Source: Moraxella catarrhalis
Lineage (GTDB): Bacteria; Pseudomonadota; Gammaproteobacteria; Pseudomonadales; Moraxellaceae
Length of the DNA: 64,000 nt
Assembly: GCF_001632285.1 (NCBI RefSeq)
Contig: NZ_LWAH01000014.1
Location: forward strand, 63,127-127,126
Direction: 5' to 3'
The first letter of the stretch is position 1, and each line of letters begins with the position of its first letter. Of the stretch, positions 16,502-26,680 are shown in pieces. The notes below the pieces were generated by a model. That model worked only from the letters and a program-made list of their open reading frames with translations. It did not search any database and was not told where the DNA came from. The translations under genes were made by a program, and so were the position numbers.

Positions 16502-16924
16502 GAAATCATCATCTATTGGCGGTACAAGTGTACAATTTTAGCATAAAAATAGCCAAGAAAGACAAATTTAGCAAGCTTTATTGGGTGGATTATCAAGAAT
16601 ATCTTATGATGATAATTTATAAAATGTGATAGATAACTTAAAAAATCTGATATAAATCAAGACATAGCAACCATATAATTTTATTTATTTGAAAATTTAA
16701 TGATAATTTTATATCCATTTATTTTAAAAATGGTGAACATTGGTCAAGGCTATTGGATTAATCGCATTATTTTGGGTATGCTGTATATAACAGCTAGATG
16801 ACAGGTAACTTTAATAGGTAACTTTAGTTAACCCTAAAATCACCCATTCATCAGCGACTAGGCACATAATGTGCTATCTTGTCATAAGACATTTATTGAG
16901 TTGTCAAATTAAAAGGAGTTAGTA
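16502..16924. promoter_or_regulatory. aceA upstream region with palindrome and direct repeats
   Basis: No gene is seen in these 423 bases between divergent ubiC and aceA. A 15-base palindrome GCTGTATATAACAGC lies at 16780-16794 and could hold a -10 element and an operator. AGGTAACTTTA is repeated at 16803 and 16816 (13-bp period), followed by GTTAACC. AAAGGAG just before 16925 is the aceA ribosome binding site. Confidence 0.5.
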
Positions 16925-18523
16925 ATGACCTACCAATCAGCCCTAGAACATGTTCGCTCTGTTAAAGCCAAATTAGGTAATTATTGGGACGCCATCCGCC
17001 CAGAAGATGCCGCTCGTATGGTTGTCCAAAACCGTTTTAAAACAGGTCTTGATATCGCCAAATACACCGCAAGCATCATGCGTCGTGATATGGCAGAGTA
17101 TGATGCTGATAACTCAAAATACACCCAATCCCTTGGCTGTTGGCATGGATTTATCGCCCAGCAAAAGATGATTGCCAACAAAAAATACTTTGGCACTACC
17201 AGCAAACGCTACATCTACCTATCAGGCTGGATGGTTGCTGCATTGCGTTCTGAATTTGGTCCATTGCCTGACCAATCCATGCACGAAAAAACCGCCGTAC
17301 CAAAACTCATTGAAGAGATTTATACTTTTCTTCGTCAAGCAGATGCCAAAGAGCTAAATGATTTATTCCGTGCCTTGCAACAAGCAGAGCAAGCAGGCGA
17401 TGAGGCAAAGGTCAAAGAAATTGAAGCGAAAATTGACAACTTTGAAACCCATGTTGTGCCAATCATCGCTGACATTGATGCAGGTTTTGGTAACGAAGAA
17501 GCAACCTATTTATTAACCAAACAAATGATTGAAGCGGGTGCTTGTGCCATTCAAATTGAAAATCAGGTGTCAGATGCTAAGCAATGTGGGCATCAAGCGG
17601 GTAAAGTGACTGTACCACACGAAGACTTTTTGGCAAAAATTAACGCCGTGCGTTATGCGTTCTTAGAGCTTGGCGTGGATGAGGGCGTGATTGTGGCCCG
17701 TACCGACTCAGAGGGTGCTGATTTGACCCAAAAAATCCCAGTCAGCCGTGAAGCGGGCGATTTGGCGAGTAAATACATCAGCTATTTACAGACCACCGAG
17801 ATTGACATCAGTGAAGCCAAAGAAGATGAAATTCTTATCAAGCGTAACGGCAAGCTACACCGCCCAACTCGTCTGCCATCGGGTCTATATCAATTCCGTG
17901 AAGGCACGCAGCATGAGCGTGTGGTGCTAGATTGTGTCACATCGCTACAAAACGGTGCGGACATGATTTGGATTGAGACCCCAACCCCAGATGTGGCGGG
18001 CATTGCAAGATTTGTCAATGACATCAAAAAACAAGTACCAGATGCCAAATTGGTGTACAACAATTCACCATCGTTTAACTGGACAATCAACTTCCGCCAA
18101 CAAGCCTATGACCGCTGGGCGGATGAAGGTCGTGATTTATCAGGCTATGACCGTGATAAGCTCATGGATGCCCAATATGATGACAGTGAGCTTGCTTATG
18201 ATGCTGATGAAAAAATCCGTACTTTCCAAGCAGATGCTGCCCGTGAAGCTGGCGTATTTCACCATCTCATCACATTACCCACTTATCACACTGCCGCTTT
18301 ATCTACCCATGAGCTTGCCAAAGGCTACTTTGGCGATGAGGGCATGCTTGCCTATGTCGCTGGTGTGCAGCGTAAAGAGATTCGTGATGGTATCGCTTGC
18401 GTGAAACACCAAGCCATGGCAGGCTCTGACATTGGCGATGACCACAAAGAGATTTTCTCAGGTGAAAACGCCCTAAAAGCGGGCGATGCAAGTAAGAACA
18501 CCATGAACCAATTTGGCGGTTAA
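16925..18523 (+). CDS. aceA: Isocitrate lyase
   Basis: A 532-residue enzyme that splits isocitrate to succinate and glyoxylate, the first step of the glyoxylate shunt. The catalytic loop reads KQCGHQAGK (KKCGH in the family), and IADIDAGFGNEEATYLL and IWIETPTPD are typical. It belongs to the long isocitrate lyase type with an insertion near residues 140-180 (FRALQQAEQAGDEAKVKEIE). Malate synthase G follows on the same strand, completing growth on acetate or fatty acids. A terminator-like hairpin lies between the two genes. Confidence 0.96.
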   Translation: MTYQSALEHVRSVKAKLGNYWDAIRPEDAARMVVQNRFKTGLDIAKYTASIMRRDMAEYDADNSKYTQSLGCWHGFIAQQKMIANKKYFGTTSKRYIYLSGWMVAALRSEFGPLPDQSMHEKTAVPKLIEEIYTFLRQADAKELNDLFRALQQAEQAGDEAKVKEIEAKIDNFETHVVPIIADIDAGFGNEEATYLLTKQMIEAGACAIQIENQVSDAKQCGHQAGKVTVPHEDFLAKINAVRYAFLELGVDEGVIVARTDSEGADLTQKIPVSREAGDLASKYISYLQTTEIDISEAKEDEILIKRNGKLHRPTRLPSGLYQFREGTQHERVVLDCVTSLQNGADMIWIETPTPDVAGIARFVNDIKKQVPDAKLVYNNSPSFNWTINFRQQAYDRWADEGRDLSGYDRDKLMDAQYDDSELAYDADEKIRTFQADAAREAGVFHHLITLPTYHTAALSTHELAKGYFGDEGMLAYVAGVQRKEIRDGIACVKHQAMAGSDIGDDHKEIFSGENALKAGDASKNTMNQFGG

Positions 18524-18536
18524 TACCCATCAAATA

Positions 18537-18577
18537 AAAAAACGGTGTTTTGCTGTTAAGGCACAACACCGTTTTTA
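18537..18577 (+). terminator. Intrinsic terminator after aceA
   Basis: AACGGTGTT (18541-18549) pairs perfectly with AACACCGTT (18565-18573), with flanking A and T runs. It allows aceA to be transcribed without glcB. Confidence 0.85.
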
Positions 18578-18680
18578 TTTAAAATTTCAAGACATTGTTT
18601 CAAGAGATTGTTTCAAGGTATTTTGGCATATAAAGTACAGACCATGCCCCAACATCTCAAATCATTTTAAGGATAAAATT

Positions 18681-20843
18681 ATGACCACTCAACGCATCAT
18701 CAAAGGCTCGCTTGCCATTGACAAGATTTTATTTGATTTTATTGAAAATGAAGCCTTACCTATCGCCAAACTTGACAGTGATACTTATTGGAGAAATTTT
18801 GAGCAAGTGGTGCTTGACTTGACCCCAAAAAATAAAGCCTTGCTTGCCCATCGTGAGAAATTGCAAGCCAAGATTGACGATTGGCACAAAAATCATGTTT
18901 ATGAGCTGGGTGCATATAAGCAATTTTTAAGCGAAATTGGCTATCTTGAACCTGAGGTTGCAGATTTTACCATCACCACCGAAAATGTCGATGAGGAGAT
19001 TGCCACCATGGCAGGGCCCCAGCTTGTCGTGCCTGTGCGTAATGCCCGCTATTGCCTAAATGCCGCCAATGCCCGTTGGGGGTCGCTTTATGATGCGTTA
19101 TACGGTTTTGATATCATCGCAGAAACGGACGGTGCTGAAAAAGGTAAGGGCTATAATCCTGTGCGTGGGGCAAAGGTCATCGCATTTGCCAAAAATTTTC
19201 TTGATGAAACTTTCCCGCTTGTGGACGGCTCACACGCTGATGTCATATCTTATGCCATAAAAGACGGTCAATTATCTGCCAATATGGGCAAATCTTGGAG
19301 CACTTTAACAGAAAATAAAGTGGTAGGCTATAATGGCGTGCCTGACAATCCGAGCGAAATCATATTAAAAAACAACGGCTTACATGTTATCATCCAGATT
19401 GACCCACACAGTATCATTGGCAAAGATGACAAAGCAGGGGTTAAGGATATACTGCTAGAATCTGCCGTTACCACCATTCAAGATTTGGAGGACTCTGTGG
19501 CGGCGGTAGATGCCGAAGAAAAAGTGGAGGGCTATCGCAACTGGCTGGGTCTTATGAAAGGTGATTTGTCTGAGACCTTAGAAAAAAATGGTAAAACCAT
19601 CACCCGTACGCTAAATGCTGACCGCACTTATACTGACCTAAATGGCAATACCCAAACTCTGCATGGGCGTTCACTCATGCTACTTCGCAATGTGGGGCAT
19701 TTGATGACAAATCCTGCCATCTTGGTGGGTGGCGAGGAGATTTTTGAGGGGATGATGGATGCACTTATCACGCCCATGCTCTGTGCCATTGACATTCGTG
19801 GTGAAAATACCTTGCGTAACTCTCGTACAGGTTCAATGTATATTGTCAAGCCAAAAATGCACGGTTCACAAGAGGTGGCGTTTGCTGCCGAGCTGTTCTC
19901 TTGTGCCGAAAAAGCCATTGGCTTGCCCAAAAATAGCCTAAAAATGGGCATCATGGATGAAGAGCGTAGAACCTCTGCCAACCTAAAAAACTGTATCGCC
20001 CAAGCTTATGAGCGGACGATTTTTATTAACACAGGCTTTATGGACAGAACAGGCGATGAGATTCATACCGCCATGCATGCAGGGGCATTTGTGCGTAAGG
20101 GTGAGATTAAAGAGCAAATCTGGTTTCATGCCTATGAAAAACGCAATGTCTTAATCGGTCTTAATGCAGGACTGCGTGGTAAGGCTCAAATTGGTAAAGG
20201 CATGTGGCCAAAGCCTGATGAGCTTGCCGATATGTATCGCACCAAAATTGAGCATCCACAAGCTGGGGCAAGCTGTGCATGGGTGCCATCGCCAAGCGGG
20301 GCGGTGATTCATGCCATTCATTATCACAAATGCAATGTTACAAAACGCCAAGAAGAATTGGCACGCCTTGCCATACCAAGTCTTGATGATTTATTGACCA
20401 TTGCTCTTGCCACCGATACCAATTGGACAGCAGAACAAAAACGCTGTGAACTTGAAAACAACTGCCAAGGCATCTTAGGTTATGTGGTGCGTTGGGTTGA
20501 TTTGGGCGTGGGTTGTTCCAAAGTGCCTGATATCAATGATGTGGGACTGATGGAAGACCGTGCCACTTTGCGTATCTCCTCTCAGCATGTCGCCAACTGG
20601 CTGGTTCACGGTATCGTAACCGCCGATGAGGTGTGGGGTGCCCTAAGACGCATGGCAAAAGTTGTTGATGAACAAAACGCATCCGACCCCATCTATCGCC
20701 CAATGTCATCTGATTTTGATAACAACATTGCCTTTCAAACCGCCGCCGAGCTTATCTTTAAAGGAGCGACCGAACCATCTGGCTATACCGAGCCGCTATT
20801 ACATAGGGCAAGATTAAAACTAAAAGGTTATCAAGGCGACTGA
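18681..20843 (+). CDS. glcB: Malate synthase G
   Basis: A 720-residue protein of the long monomeric malate synthase G class, which condenses glyoxylate with acetyl-CoA to malate. Clear segments are LVVPVRNARYCLNAANARWG, TIQDLEDSVAAVDAEEKVEG, NVGHLMTNPAIL and FINTGFMDRTGDEIHT. The chosen start (MTTQRIIKG, ATG at 18681) follows AAGGATAAAATT; an open frame extends upstream into the terminator region and is ignored. Together with aceA it forms the glyoxylate shunt. Confidence 0.96.
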   Translation: MTTQRIIKGSLAIDKILFDFIENEALPIAKLDSDTYWRNFEQVVLDLTPKNKALLAHREKLQAKIDDWHKNHVYELGAYKQFLSEIGYLEPEVADFTITTENVDEEIATMAGPQLVVPVRNARYCLNAANARWGSLYDALYGFDIIAETDGAEKGKGYNPVRGAKVIAFAKNFLDETFPLVDGSHADVISYAIKDGQLSANMGKSWSTLTENKVVGYNGVPDNPSEIILKNNGLHVIIQIDPHSIIGKDDKAGVKDILLESAVTTIQDLEDSVAAVDAEEKVEGYRNWLGLMKGDLSETLEKNGKTITRTLNADRTYTDLNGNTQTLHGRSLMLLRNVGHLMTNPAILVGGEEIFEGMMDALITPMLCAIDIRGENTLRNSRTGSMYIVKPKMHGSQEVAFAAELFSCAEKAIGLPKNSLKMGIMDEERRTSANLKNCIAQAYERTIFINTGFMDRTGDEIHTAMHAGAFVRKGEIKEQIWFHAYEKRNVLIGLNAGLRGKAQIGKGMWPKPDELADMYRTKIEHPQAGASCAWVPSPSGAVIHAIHYHKCNVTKRQEELARLAIPSLDDLLTIALATDTNWTAEQKRCELENNCQGILGYVVRWVDLGVGCSKVPDINDVGLMEDRATLRISSQHVANWLVHGIVTADEVWGALRRMAKVVDEQNASDPIYRPMSSDFDNNIAFQTAAELIFKGATEPSGYTEPLLHRARLKLKGYQGD

Positions 20844-20866
20844 TGATTAATCCATTCATCCGACTA

Positions 20867-20900
20867 AAACCGCTTTTCATGCAGTCGTGAAAAGCGGTTT
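20867..20900 (+). terminator. Strong hairpin after glcB
   Basis: A perfect 13-bp stem (20867-20879 with 20888-20900) with an 8-base loop. No long T run follows, so it may act mainly as an RNA 3'-end stabiliser. Confidence 0.6.
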
Positions 20901-21104
20901 GGTATTTGAATGGCGTTAAATATTAATACGCTTAATATTATTTAAGACTATCTGTCAATTACCAAATAAATGAGCATTTGAAATGATGGATATCTTTTTT
21001 TGACCAAACAAAAATAGGCACTAAAAACTGGGTGATTTTGCGTATGTTCAATAAAAAATATCGCTCTGATGTTGATGCGTTTTAAGCATTTGAAACCAAA
21101 ATAT

Positions 21105-21140
21105 AAAAAAAGCACCATGTAGATTCATGGTGCTTTTTTT
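21105..21140. terminator. Bidirectional terminator between glcB and rne
   Basis: A perfect 15-bp inverted repeat (21105-21119 with 21126-21140) with seven A on one side and seven T on the other serves both convergent genes. The rest of the 317-base gap (20901-21104) shows no gene. Confidence 0.9.
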
Positions 21141-21160
21141 GTGCAAATATTTGATGTGGA

Positions 21161-24100
21161 TTAATTGTTGGCTGAATCATCTGCTGATTTAGCAGGAGAA
21201 GACTCAGAAGGCTCCACAGGCTTAGATAACTTACGCACTTCTACCTTGGTTGGTTTTTTGCTTGGCTTTCTAGGTGCTCTTGTTTTGGCTGGTTTGGACA
21301 CTTTGGCAGGTTTAGTTGCCATCAGATTTAAAATACCAACCTGAGGTTGTAGCTGACCTGCGACATTTTCAATCATATCTTTATAGCTATTTGCCTTGGT
21401 CTTGCGTTCGGTTTTTTGGTCAGCGGTGATCTCTTTGATTTGGCTGACTTTTTTGTCTTTACCACTTTCAGGTTTCACTTGGTTATGAGTATCCAAATCT
21501 GCCATTTTAGCAGTATCATCAGCCGCTTCTGATACGACGGTTGAGATATCAGCCATTGTCTTACTGACGGTGTCGCCAATGCTATCAGAGATTTGCTCTG
21601 CAGCCAGCGTTGTAGCATCAATGGCATCATTGGTTTGATGTTCAACCGCATCATCAGCTTTGCTAAGTTGGCTGTTATCTGAGTCGGATGAAGAATCGGT
21701 CACTGTCTTTGATTCCTTATGCTTGGTGTCGGCTGGTGTGACAGCATGATCAAAAGTATCAGGACTGGCTTGATTAGAATGCTGAGCAATTGTTTTGCTG
21801 ACCTGATCATTGTTAGGGCTGGTTGCTTCAATATACTCAGGATGCTGACCACGAGGGTCATTGGCAGCACGGCGTGTGATTGGGCGTGGTATAGCCTCGG
21901 TTCTGCCCTGTGGCGCTGATGCTTGAGCGGTCGCTTGAGTTAGTTTACCAAACTCATTTTTTGTGGCTGTATCCAGCGGTGAATAACCAAAGTTGGCAAA
22001 ATCAAACTGTGCAGGCGTGGACATTTTTGTCATTGCAGTGATAAAATCATTCACAAAATTACCTGTCGCCGATTTACCTAAGACACGCAAGATGAGCGCC
22101 CCTGCTGTTATTGCATTGAGATTGATAGCCTGTGTCTGCTGAAGGGCGATTTGTACCACTCTAGGGTCGTTGGTAGCCTTATTCATAGATTTGGCAAGTG
22201 TCTGAATTTTTTCAGCCAGTTTGGGCTCAACCCCTGTCGTAGCAGAGACCGTATGTAATGCACTCATCTCACCTGATTCATCTGATTGTGTGATCGGCTC
22301 AGCTTCGTGCTTGGGTTTGGTAGGTATCGGCTCTTTTGGTGCTTTTATTGCCTGATTGGAATTTGCTTTAGGTGCAATTTTGGCATCATCTTTGGCACTT
22401 GATGTTTCGTCTTTTGTTGGTTTTGTAGACTTACTGCCATCCAATGAAAGATGGATGACTTGCGTATTATTTTCAGCCGCTTTAATGCTGCTCACATGTA
22501 GCACCACTTCTTTAGGATTGGCCGCTTTTTGATGTGGTAGCTTTTCGGTTTTTTCAGATTTGGGCTTATCGGCACGAATGGGCTTATCAGCTTTATCCGC
22601 TTTTTCTGCTTTTTCTTCGGTTTTATGAAGTGTCTCACCACGCACAATCTCACCACGAGATTCTCGGCGAGAGCCTGCTTCACGCTTTGGATACTGTTCT
22701 TTGTCGCGTTCTTTTTTGGTTTTTTTGTCTGTCTTTTCAGAGGGTTGGGCTTGGGCGGCGGTCTCTTCGCCGGATTCTTTTTTGGCATTTCGAGATTTTT
22801 TGTGGCGTTTATCTTCTGCTTGGGGGCGTGGGGTTGGCTCAGCTGATGGTGCTTGGATATTTGCCATACGGCCTGCTGCACCTAGGCTTACCGCACCGCC
22901 ATTTACCAGTGCTTCAATCGCTAAAGCGGCATCTGCTGTACCTAAACTGCCAGCAACTTTCGCTTGTGGTTTTGGTGCAAATAAGTTTGACAACCATGCA
23001 ACCGCTTGAGGTTCTGGTTTGGTTGGCTTGGGTTCTGAATCGGTCGTATTTTTTTTGATGGGCTTATTGTCAGGTTTTTGCCAACGGTTTGAGTCTGATT
23101 TTTCGTGGTCTGTTTGCCAATTCACCTCATAACCACGGTCGATATTTTCTTTTTCTTCGGTGTCAGCAATGCGTTCATAGCTTGACGGAGCAAATCCATC
23201 AGGATTAAAGTGTAGGCTAAAATTTGGGCTTTCAAGATGTGCATGTGGTAAAATGGTGATTCGTGCACCGCTGTCTTGCTCTAAATAAACCAAACTTTCT
23301 CGTTTTTCATTTAATAAAAATGCCGCAATATCGGTTGGGACTTCAGCTTGAATTTCGCCCATGCGTTCTTTGAGAGCAATTTGTTCAATTTGTCGCATGA
23401 TAGATAGCGATAAAGAACGCAAATCTCGAATCATGCCATTACCGTGGCACCGAGGGCAAATATAGCCTGTAGATTCCTCAAGAGAAGGACGCAAGCGTTG
23501 TCGGCTCATCTGCATCAGTCCAAATTTACTAATCTCAGAAAACTGAACACGGGCACGGTCATGGCGTGTTGCTTCGATGAGGCGTTTTTCGACATCTTTT
23601 TGGTGGCGTGGGTCGTTCATATCAATAAAATCAATGACAATCAAACCACCCATATCACGCAAACGCAACTGGCGAGCAATCTCATCGGCAGCTTCTAAAT
23701 TGGTATGATAGGCGGTTTCGGCGACATCTGAGCCCTTGGTGGATTTTGATGAATTGATATCAATAGCAACCAAAGCTTCAGTTTGGTCAATGACAATAGA
23801 ACCACCAGAAGGTAGGCGTACTTCACGCTGATAGGCGGTTTCGATTTGACGCTCAATACCAAAACGGGCAAACATTGGCTCATAATCGGTGTATTTACGC
23901 AGTTTGCTAAGCTGGGTCGGCATGACAGCTTTGATGAAATTGGCAGCTTCATCATAAGCATTTTCACTGTCAATCCAAACCTCGCCAATGTCATCACGCA
24001 AATAGTCACGGACCGCACGAGTTACCACGCCCGCTTCTTGATGTACCAAGCAAGGGCTTGGGCGTTTTTTATTTTGTTCTTGGATGGATTTCCAAATATC

Positions 24101-24655
24101 TAAAAGATGGTCAAGGTCATTTTGTAAATCATCAGCCCCTTTACCAAGTCCTGCTGTGCGAACAATCACGCTCATATTTTTTGGTAGGTTTAGCCCTGCG
24201 ATGATTTGTTTCATTTCTTCACGGACTTTACCTGAGATTTGACGGCTGATGCCACCTGCTTTGGGGTTGTTTGGCATCAAGACCAAATATCTGCCCGCCA
24301 GTGAAATAAAGCTGGATAAGGCAGCGCCTTTATTGCCACGCTCTTCTTTTTCAACTTGGACGATGATTTCATCACCTTCTTTGATGAGCTGCTTAATGCT
24401 GTCTTCATGAGTATTGCCGTTTAGGTATTCAGGGGCGATTTCTCGGAGTGGTAAAAAACCTTGGCGTGCTGAGCCATATTCAACAAATGCAGCTTCCAAA
24501 GAAGGCTCTACACGAGTGATATGACCCTTATAAATATTGGCTTTTTTTTGTTCACGAGTACGATTTTCTAGGTCAAAGTCGTATAAATGGTTATCTTTGC
24601 ACAGTGCAACACGAATTTCTTCACTATGTGTGGCGTTAATTAAGATGCGTTTCAT
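21161..24655 (-). CDS. rne: Ribonuclease E
   Basis: A 1164-residue endoribonuclease for mRNA decay and rRNA/tRNA processing and the scaffold of the degradosome. The N-terminal half has the S1-like RNA-binding part (YKGHITRVEPSLEAAFVEYG), the DNase I-like catalytic site (AIDINSSKSTKGSD with IVIDFIDM) and the zinc-link CPRCHGNG. The second half is low-complexity, rich in Lys, Glu, Ala and Thr, as expected for the disordered scaffold. The start is the ATG at 24655 (MKRILINATHSEE, after AAGGAA); the frame continues upstream but without support. It is divergent from rluC, as in E. coli. Confidence 0.96.
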   Translation of the reverse strand: MKRILINATHSEEIRVALCKDNHLYDFDLENRTREQKKANIYKGHITRVEPSLEAAFVEYGSARQGFLPLREIAPEYLNGNTHEDSIKQLIKEGDEIIVQVEKEERGNKGAALSSFISLAGRYLVLMPNNPKAGGISRQISGKVREEMKQIIAGLNLPKNMSVIVRTAGLGKGADDLQNDLDHLLDIWKSIQEQNKKRPSPCLVHQEAGVVTRAVRDYLRDDIGEVWIDSENAYDEAANFIKAVMPTQLSKLRKYTDYEPMFARFGIERQIETAYQREVRLPSGGSIVIDQTEALVAIDINSSKSTKGSDVAETAYHTNLEAADEIARQLRLRDMGGLIVIDFIDMNDPRHQKDVEKRLIEATRHDRARVQFSEISKFGLMQMSRQRLRPSLEESTGYICPRCHGNGMIRDLRSLSLSIMRQIEQIALKERMGEIQAEVPTDIAAFLLNEKRESLVYLEQDSGARITILPHAHLESPNFSLHFNPDGFAPSSYERIADTEEKENIDRGYEVNWQTDHEKSDSNRWQKPDNKPIKKNTTDSEPKPTKPEPQAVAWLSNLFAPKPQAKVAGSLGTADAALAIEALVNGGAVSLGAAGRMANIQAPSAEPTPRPQAEDKRHKKSRNAKKESGEETAAQAQPSEKTDKKTKKERDKEQYPKREAGSRRESRGEIVRGETLHKTEEKAEKADKADKPIRADKPKSEKTEKLPHQKAANPKEVVLHVSSIKAAENNTQVIHLSLDGSKSTKPTKDETSSAKDDAKIAPKANSNQAIKAPKEPIPTKPKHEAEPITQSDESGEMSALHTVSATTGVEPKLAEKIQTLAKSMNKATNDPRVVQIALQQTQAINLNAITAGALILRVLGKSATGNFVNDFITAMTKMSTPAQFDFANFGYSPLDTATKNEFGKLTQATAQASAPQGRTEAIPRPITRRAANDPRGQHPEYIEATSPNNDQVSKTIAQHSNQASPDTFDHAVTPADTKHKESKTVTDSSSDSDNSQLSKADDAVEHQTNDAIDATTLAAEQISDSIGDTVSKTMADISTVVSEAADDTAKMADLDTHNQVKPESGKDKKVSQIKEITADQKTERKTKANSYKDMIENVAGQLQPQVGILNLMATKPAKVSKPAKTRAPRKPSKKPTKVEVRKLSKPVEPSESSPAKSADDSANN

Positions 24656-25423
24656 GATGTTCCTTATGGGCAAAATGCCTAGGCTAAGCAACATCGGTAT
24701 CAAGTTTACGAAGATTTATCAATCAAGCTTGGTTTTCTTTGGGCTTGATGGGTTAAGTTGTCACAGATTTATCCGTCTTGGCATTGTTGATGTCTGTTGT
24801 TTGTCTAAAATGATACCAATCTGAATGATACTTATCTTTTAGACAAGATTGGATAAATAAAAATCGCTTGCACCGATTTTAAAAACTCAATGTTCTTTGG
24901 GCTTTGTTGGGGATTGTTTTGCAAAAGCAGAGTTTGTCTTGTGCTTTTGAACCAACAGTTCCCAAAATTACGCCACCACGGATTGGTGGTTGGCAAAATC
25001 TTGTACGGTATCAATACCGAAGTTGCATCGCAACAATAGTAGGCAAAAGTTTAAAAATTTGCTTGGTCAATGTTGTTTGGTCGTTGCATAGAAAATGGCA
25101 TCAAAAATGGCAAAATCTTGTTTTAGCAAAAATTCATCCGTATTGAGATGGTATTTTTGCTGATATGGCTGATATCAGAGCATGTTTGATGCTTGATGAA
25201 AGCCTCAAGAATAAATGTAAGCTTACCATCAAAGTTTTATCATTAAAACTTAATTTAGGTGATGAAAACACACGAATGTACTTAGTGGTACATTGTATAG
25301 ATAACTTTCAATTGATACATTCTTAGATGACAAAGTCATCGCAAATTTGCCACAATTTTTGCCAAAATGAATATCGGATAAATCTTTGTCAAAATAAAAA
25401 TTATCCTAAAATTTCGTTGCAAC
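24656..25423 (-). promoter_or_regulatory. Long structured rne leader and rne-rluC intergenic region
   Basis: This 768-base gap has no credible gene but many complementary segments. In the rne direction the order is CCAATCT, TTGTCTAAAA, AGATTGG, TTTTAGACAA (plus-strand 24846-24852, 24837-24846, 24816-24822, 24801-24810), so two perfect pairings interleave. Other hairpins are AAAATCG/CGATTTT (24859-24880), CCACC/GGTGG near 24971-24988 and CGGTAT/ATACCG near 25007-25020. E. coli rne is autoregulated through its long leader; this region probably has a similar role. Confidence 0.6.
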
Positions 25424-26572
25424 ATGATAAACTATACCAAAACTTTTGCCAAACGCCTACTAAAAAATGTCAAAACAATGAAAAATTTACAAAAAACTTC
25501 AAAAAAACAGCCTTTTCCCATCGATTTGAGCAAAAAATCTAAAAGAGCCAAGCAATCTGTGCAACAATCTGCCGATTTTGCTATTACAGATTTTAGCCGA
25601 GTGAATTTTTTGACGGTGACGAATAATCAAGATGGTCAGCGAGTGGATAACTTTTTATTGGCAAGGCTTAAAGGTCTACCTCGCTCACATCTTTATAAAC
25701 TGATTCGCAGTGATGAGATTCGTATTAATGGCAAACGGTGCAAGGCACACGATAAGCTGTATATGGGCGATGTGGTGCGTGTTGCGCCCATTCGCTTGAG
25801 CGTGCGTGAAGCACCAATTATCAGTGAAGAGCTTGCCAAAGGACTGCTTGAGCGTATTATTTTTGAAGATGATGGATTGATTGTATTAAATAAACCACAT
25901 GGTATGGCAGTGCATGGCGGTTCAGGTGAGAGCTTTGGCATCATTGAGGCGATGCGTTTGGCTATGGGTAAAAAATACCTTGAGCTAATTCATCGGATTG
26001 ATAAAGACACCTCAGGGCTGCTACTGATTGCCAAAAAACGCAGCACCCTAAAAATCCTTCAAGAGCAATTTCGCAAAAAAACGATACAGAAGCGGTATTT
26101 ATGCTTGGTGATGGGTCATGTTCAGGCTGATGAAATGGTTATTGATGTGCCGTTACTGCGTTATACATTGGCTAATGGGGAACGCCGTGTCAAAGTTGCC
26201 CATTTAAACGAGCAAAAGGCTGGTGAATATGCCAAAGCAAGCCTAACCAAAATCAAAACTTTATTACGATTTAAAAAAGATGGTTGTCCTGTCAGTTTGG
26301 TACTTGCCATGCCTGCCACGGGACGCACACATCAGATTCGGGTGCATATGGCACACATTGGGCATGCACTGCTTGGTGATGATAAATATCAAAACAATCC
26401 TTTAGCACCCAAAGTTGGGCGTTTGTGCTTACACGCTTGGCAGTTGGGTATGACGAATGATGATGGACACACTGTCACACGCCCACAAAATTTTGTTGCA
26501 CCCGTGGCAGATGATATGGCACAGTTGTTGCCAAAAACGGCAGAGTGGTTACCCAAAACAGTATCAAATTGA
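25424..26572 (+). CDS. rluC: 23S rRNA pseudouridine synthase RluC
   Basis: The 382-residue product has an N-terminal S4-like RNA-binding region (GQRVDNFLLARLKGLPRSHL, IRINGKRC) and the RluA-family catalytic motif LIHRIDKDTSGLLLIAKK, where the aspartate of RIDKDTSG is the nucleophile. RluC modifies 23S rRNA positions 955, 2504 and 2580 in E. coli. The divergent position to rne is the same as in E. coli. About 60 basic residues at the N-terminus precede the conserved part; the start could also be the ATG at 25478, and neither has a clear ribosome binding site. Confidence 0.9.
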   Translation: MINYTKTFAKRLLKNVKTMKNLQKTSKKQPFPIDLSKKSKRAKQSVQQSADFAITDFSRVNFLTVTNNQDGQRVDNFLLARLKGLPRSHLYKLIRSDEIRINGKRCKAHDKLYMGDVVRVAPIRLSVREAPIISEELAKGLLERIIFEDDGLIVLNKPHGMAVHGGSGESFGIIEAMRLAMGKKYLELIHRIDKDTSGLLLIAKKRSTLKILQEQFRKKTIQKRYLCLVMGHVQADEMVIDVPLLRYTLANGERRVKVAHLNEQKAGEYAKASLTKIKTLLRFKKDGCPVSLVLAMPATGRTHQIRVHMAHIGHALLGDDKYQNNPLAPKVGRLCLHAWQLGMTNDDGHTVTRPQNFVAPVADDMAQLLPKTAEWLPKTVSN

Positions 26573-26680
26573 CATAAAGCCCAGCCAAGCATTTGTAAAG
26601 CTTAGCAAAACCGATGGATAAAAGCCGCCATCTGTCGTAAAATAACCCCATTTATCAAAAATGTTATCCAAGGATTTGCC

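Noticed and set aside
20867..20900. Possible DNA-uptake signal (AAAAGCGGT) as in Pasteurellaceae
   Set aside because: Only a few loosely similar sequences were seen in the window, without a conserved flanking pattern; the hairpin explains it better.
22492..23058. Long overlapping frames on both strands within the rne coding region
   Set aside because: They arise from the low-complexity, charged C-terminal half of RNase E; they lack ribosome binding sites and recognisable domains.
24904..25146. Possible 80-residue gene in the rne-rluC gap
   Set aside because: No ribosome binding site, unlikely composition, and it overlaps several RNA hairpins of the rne leader.
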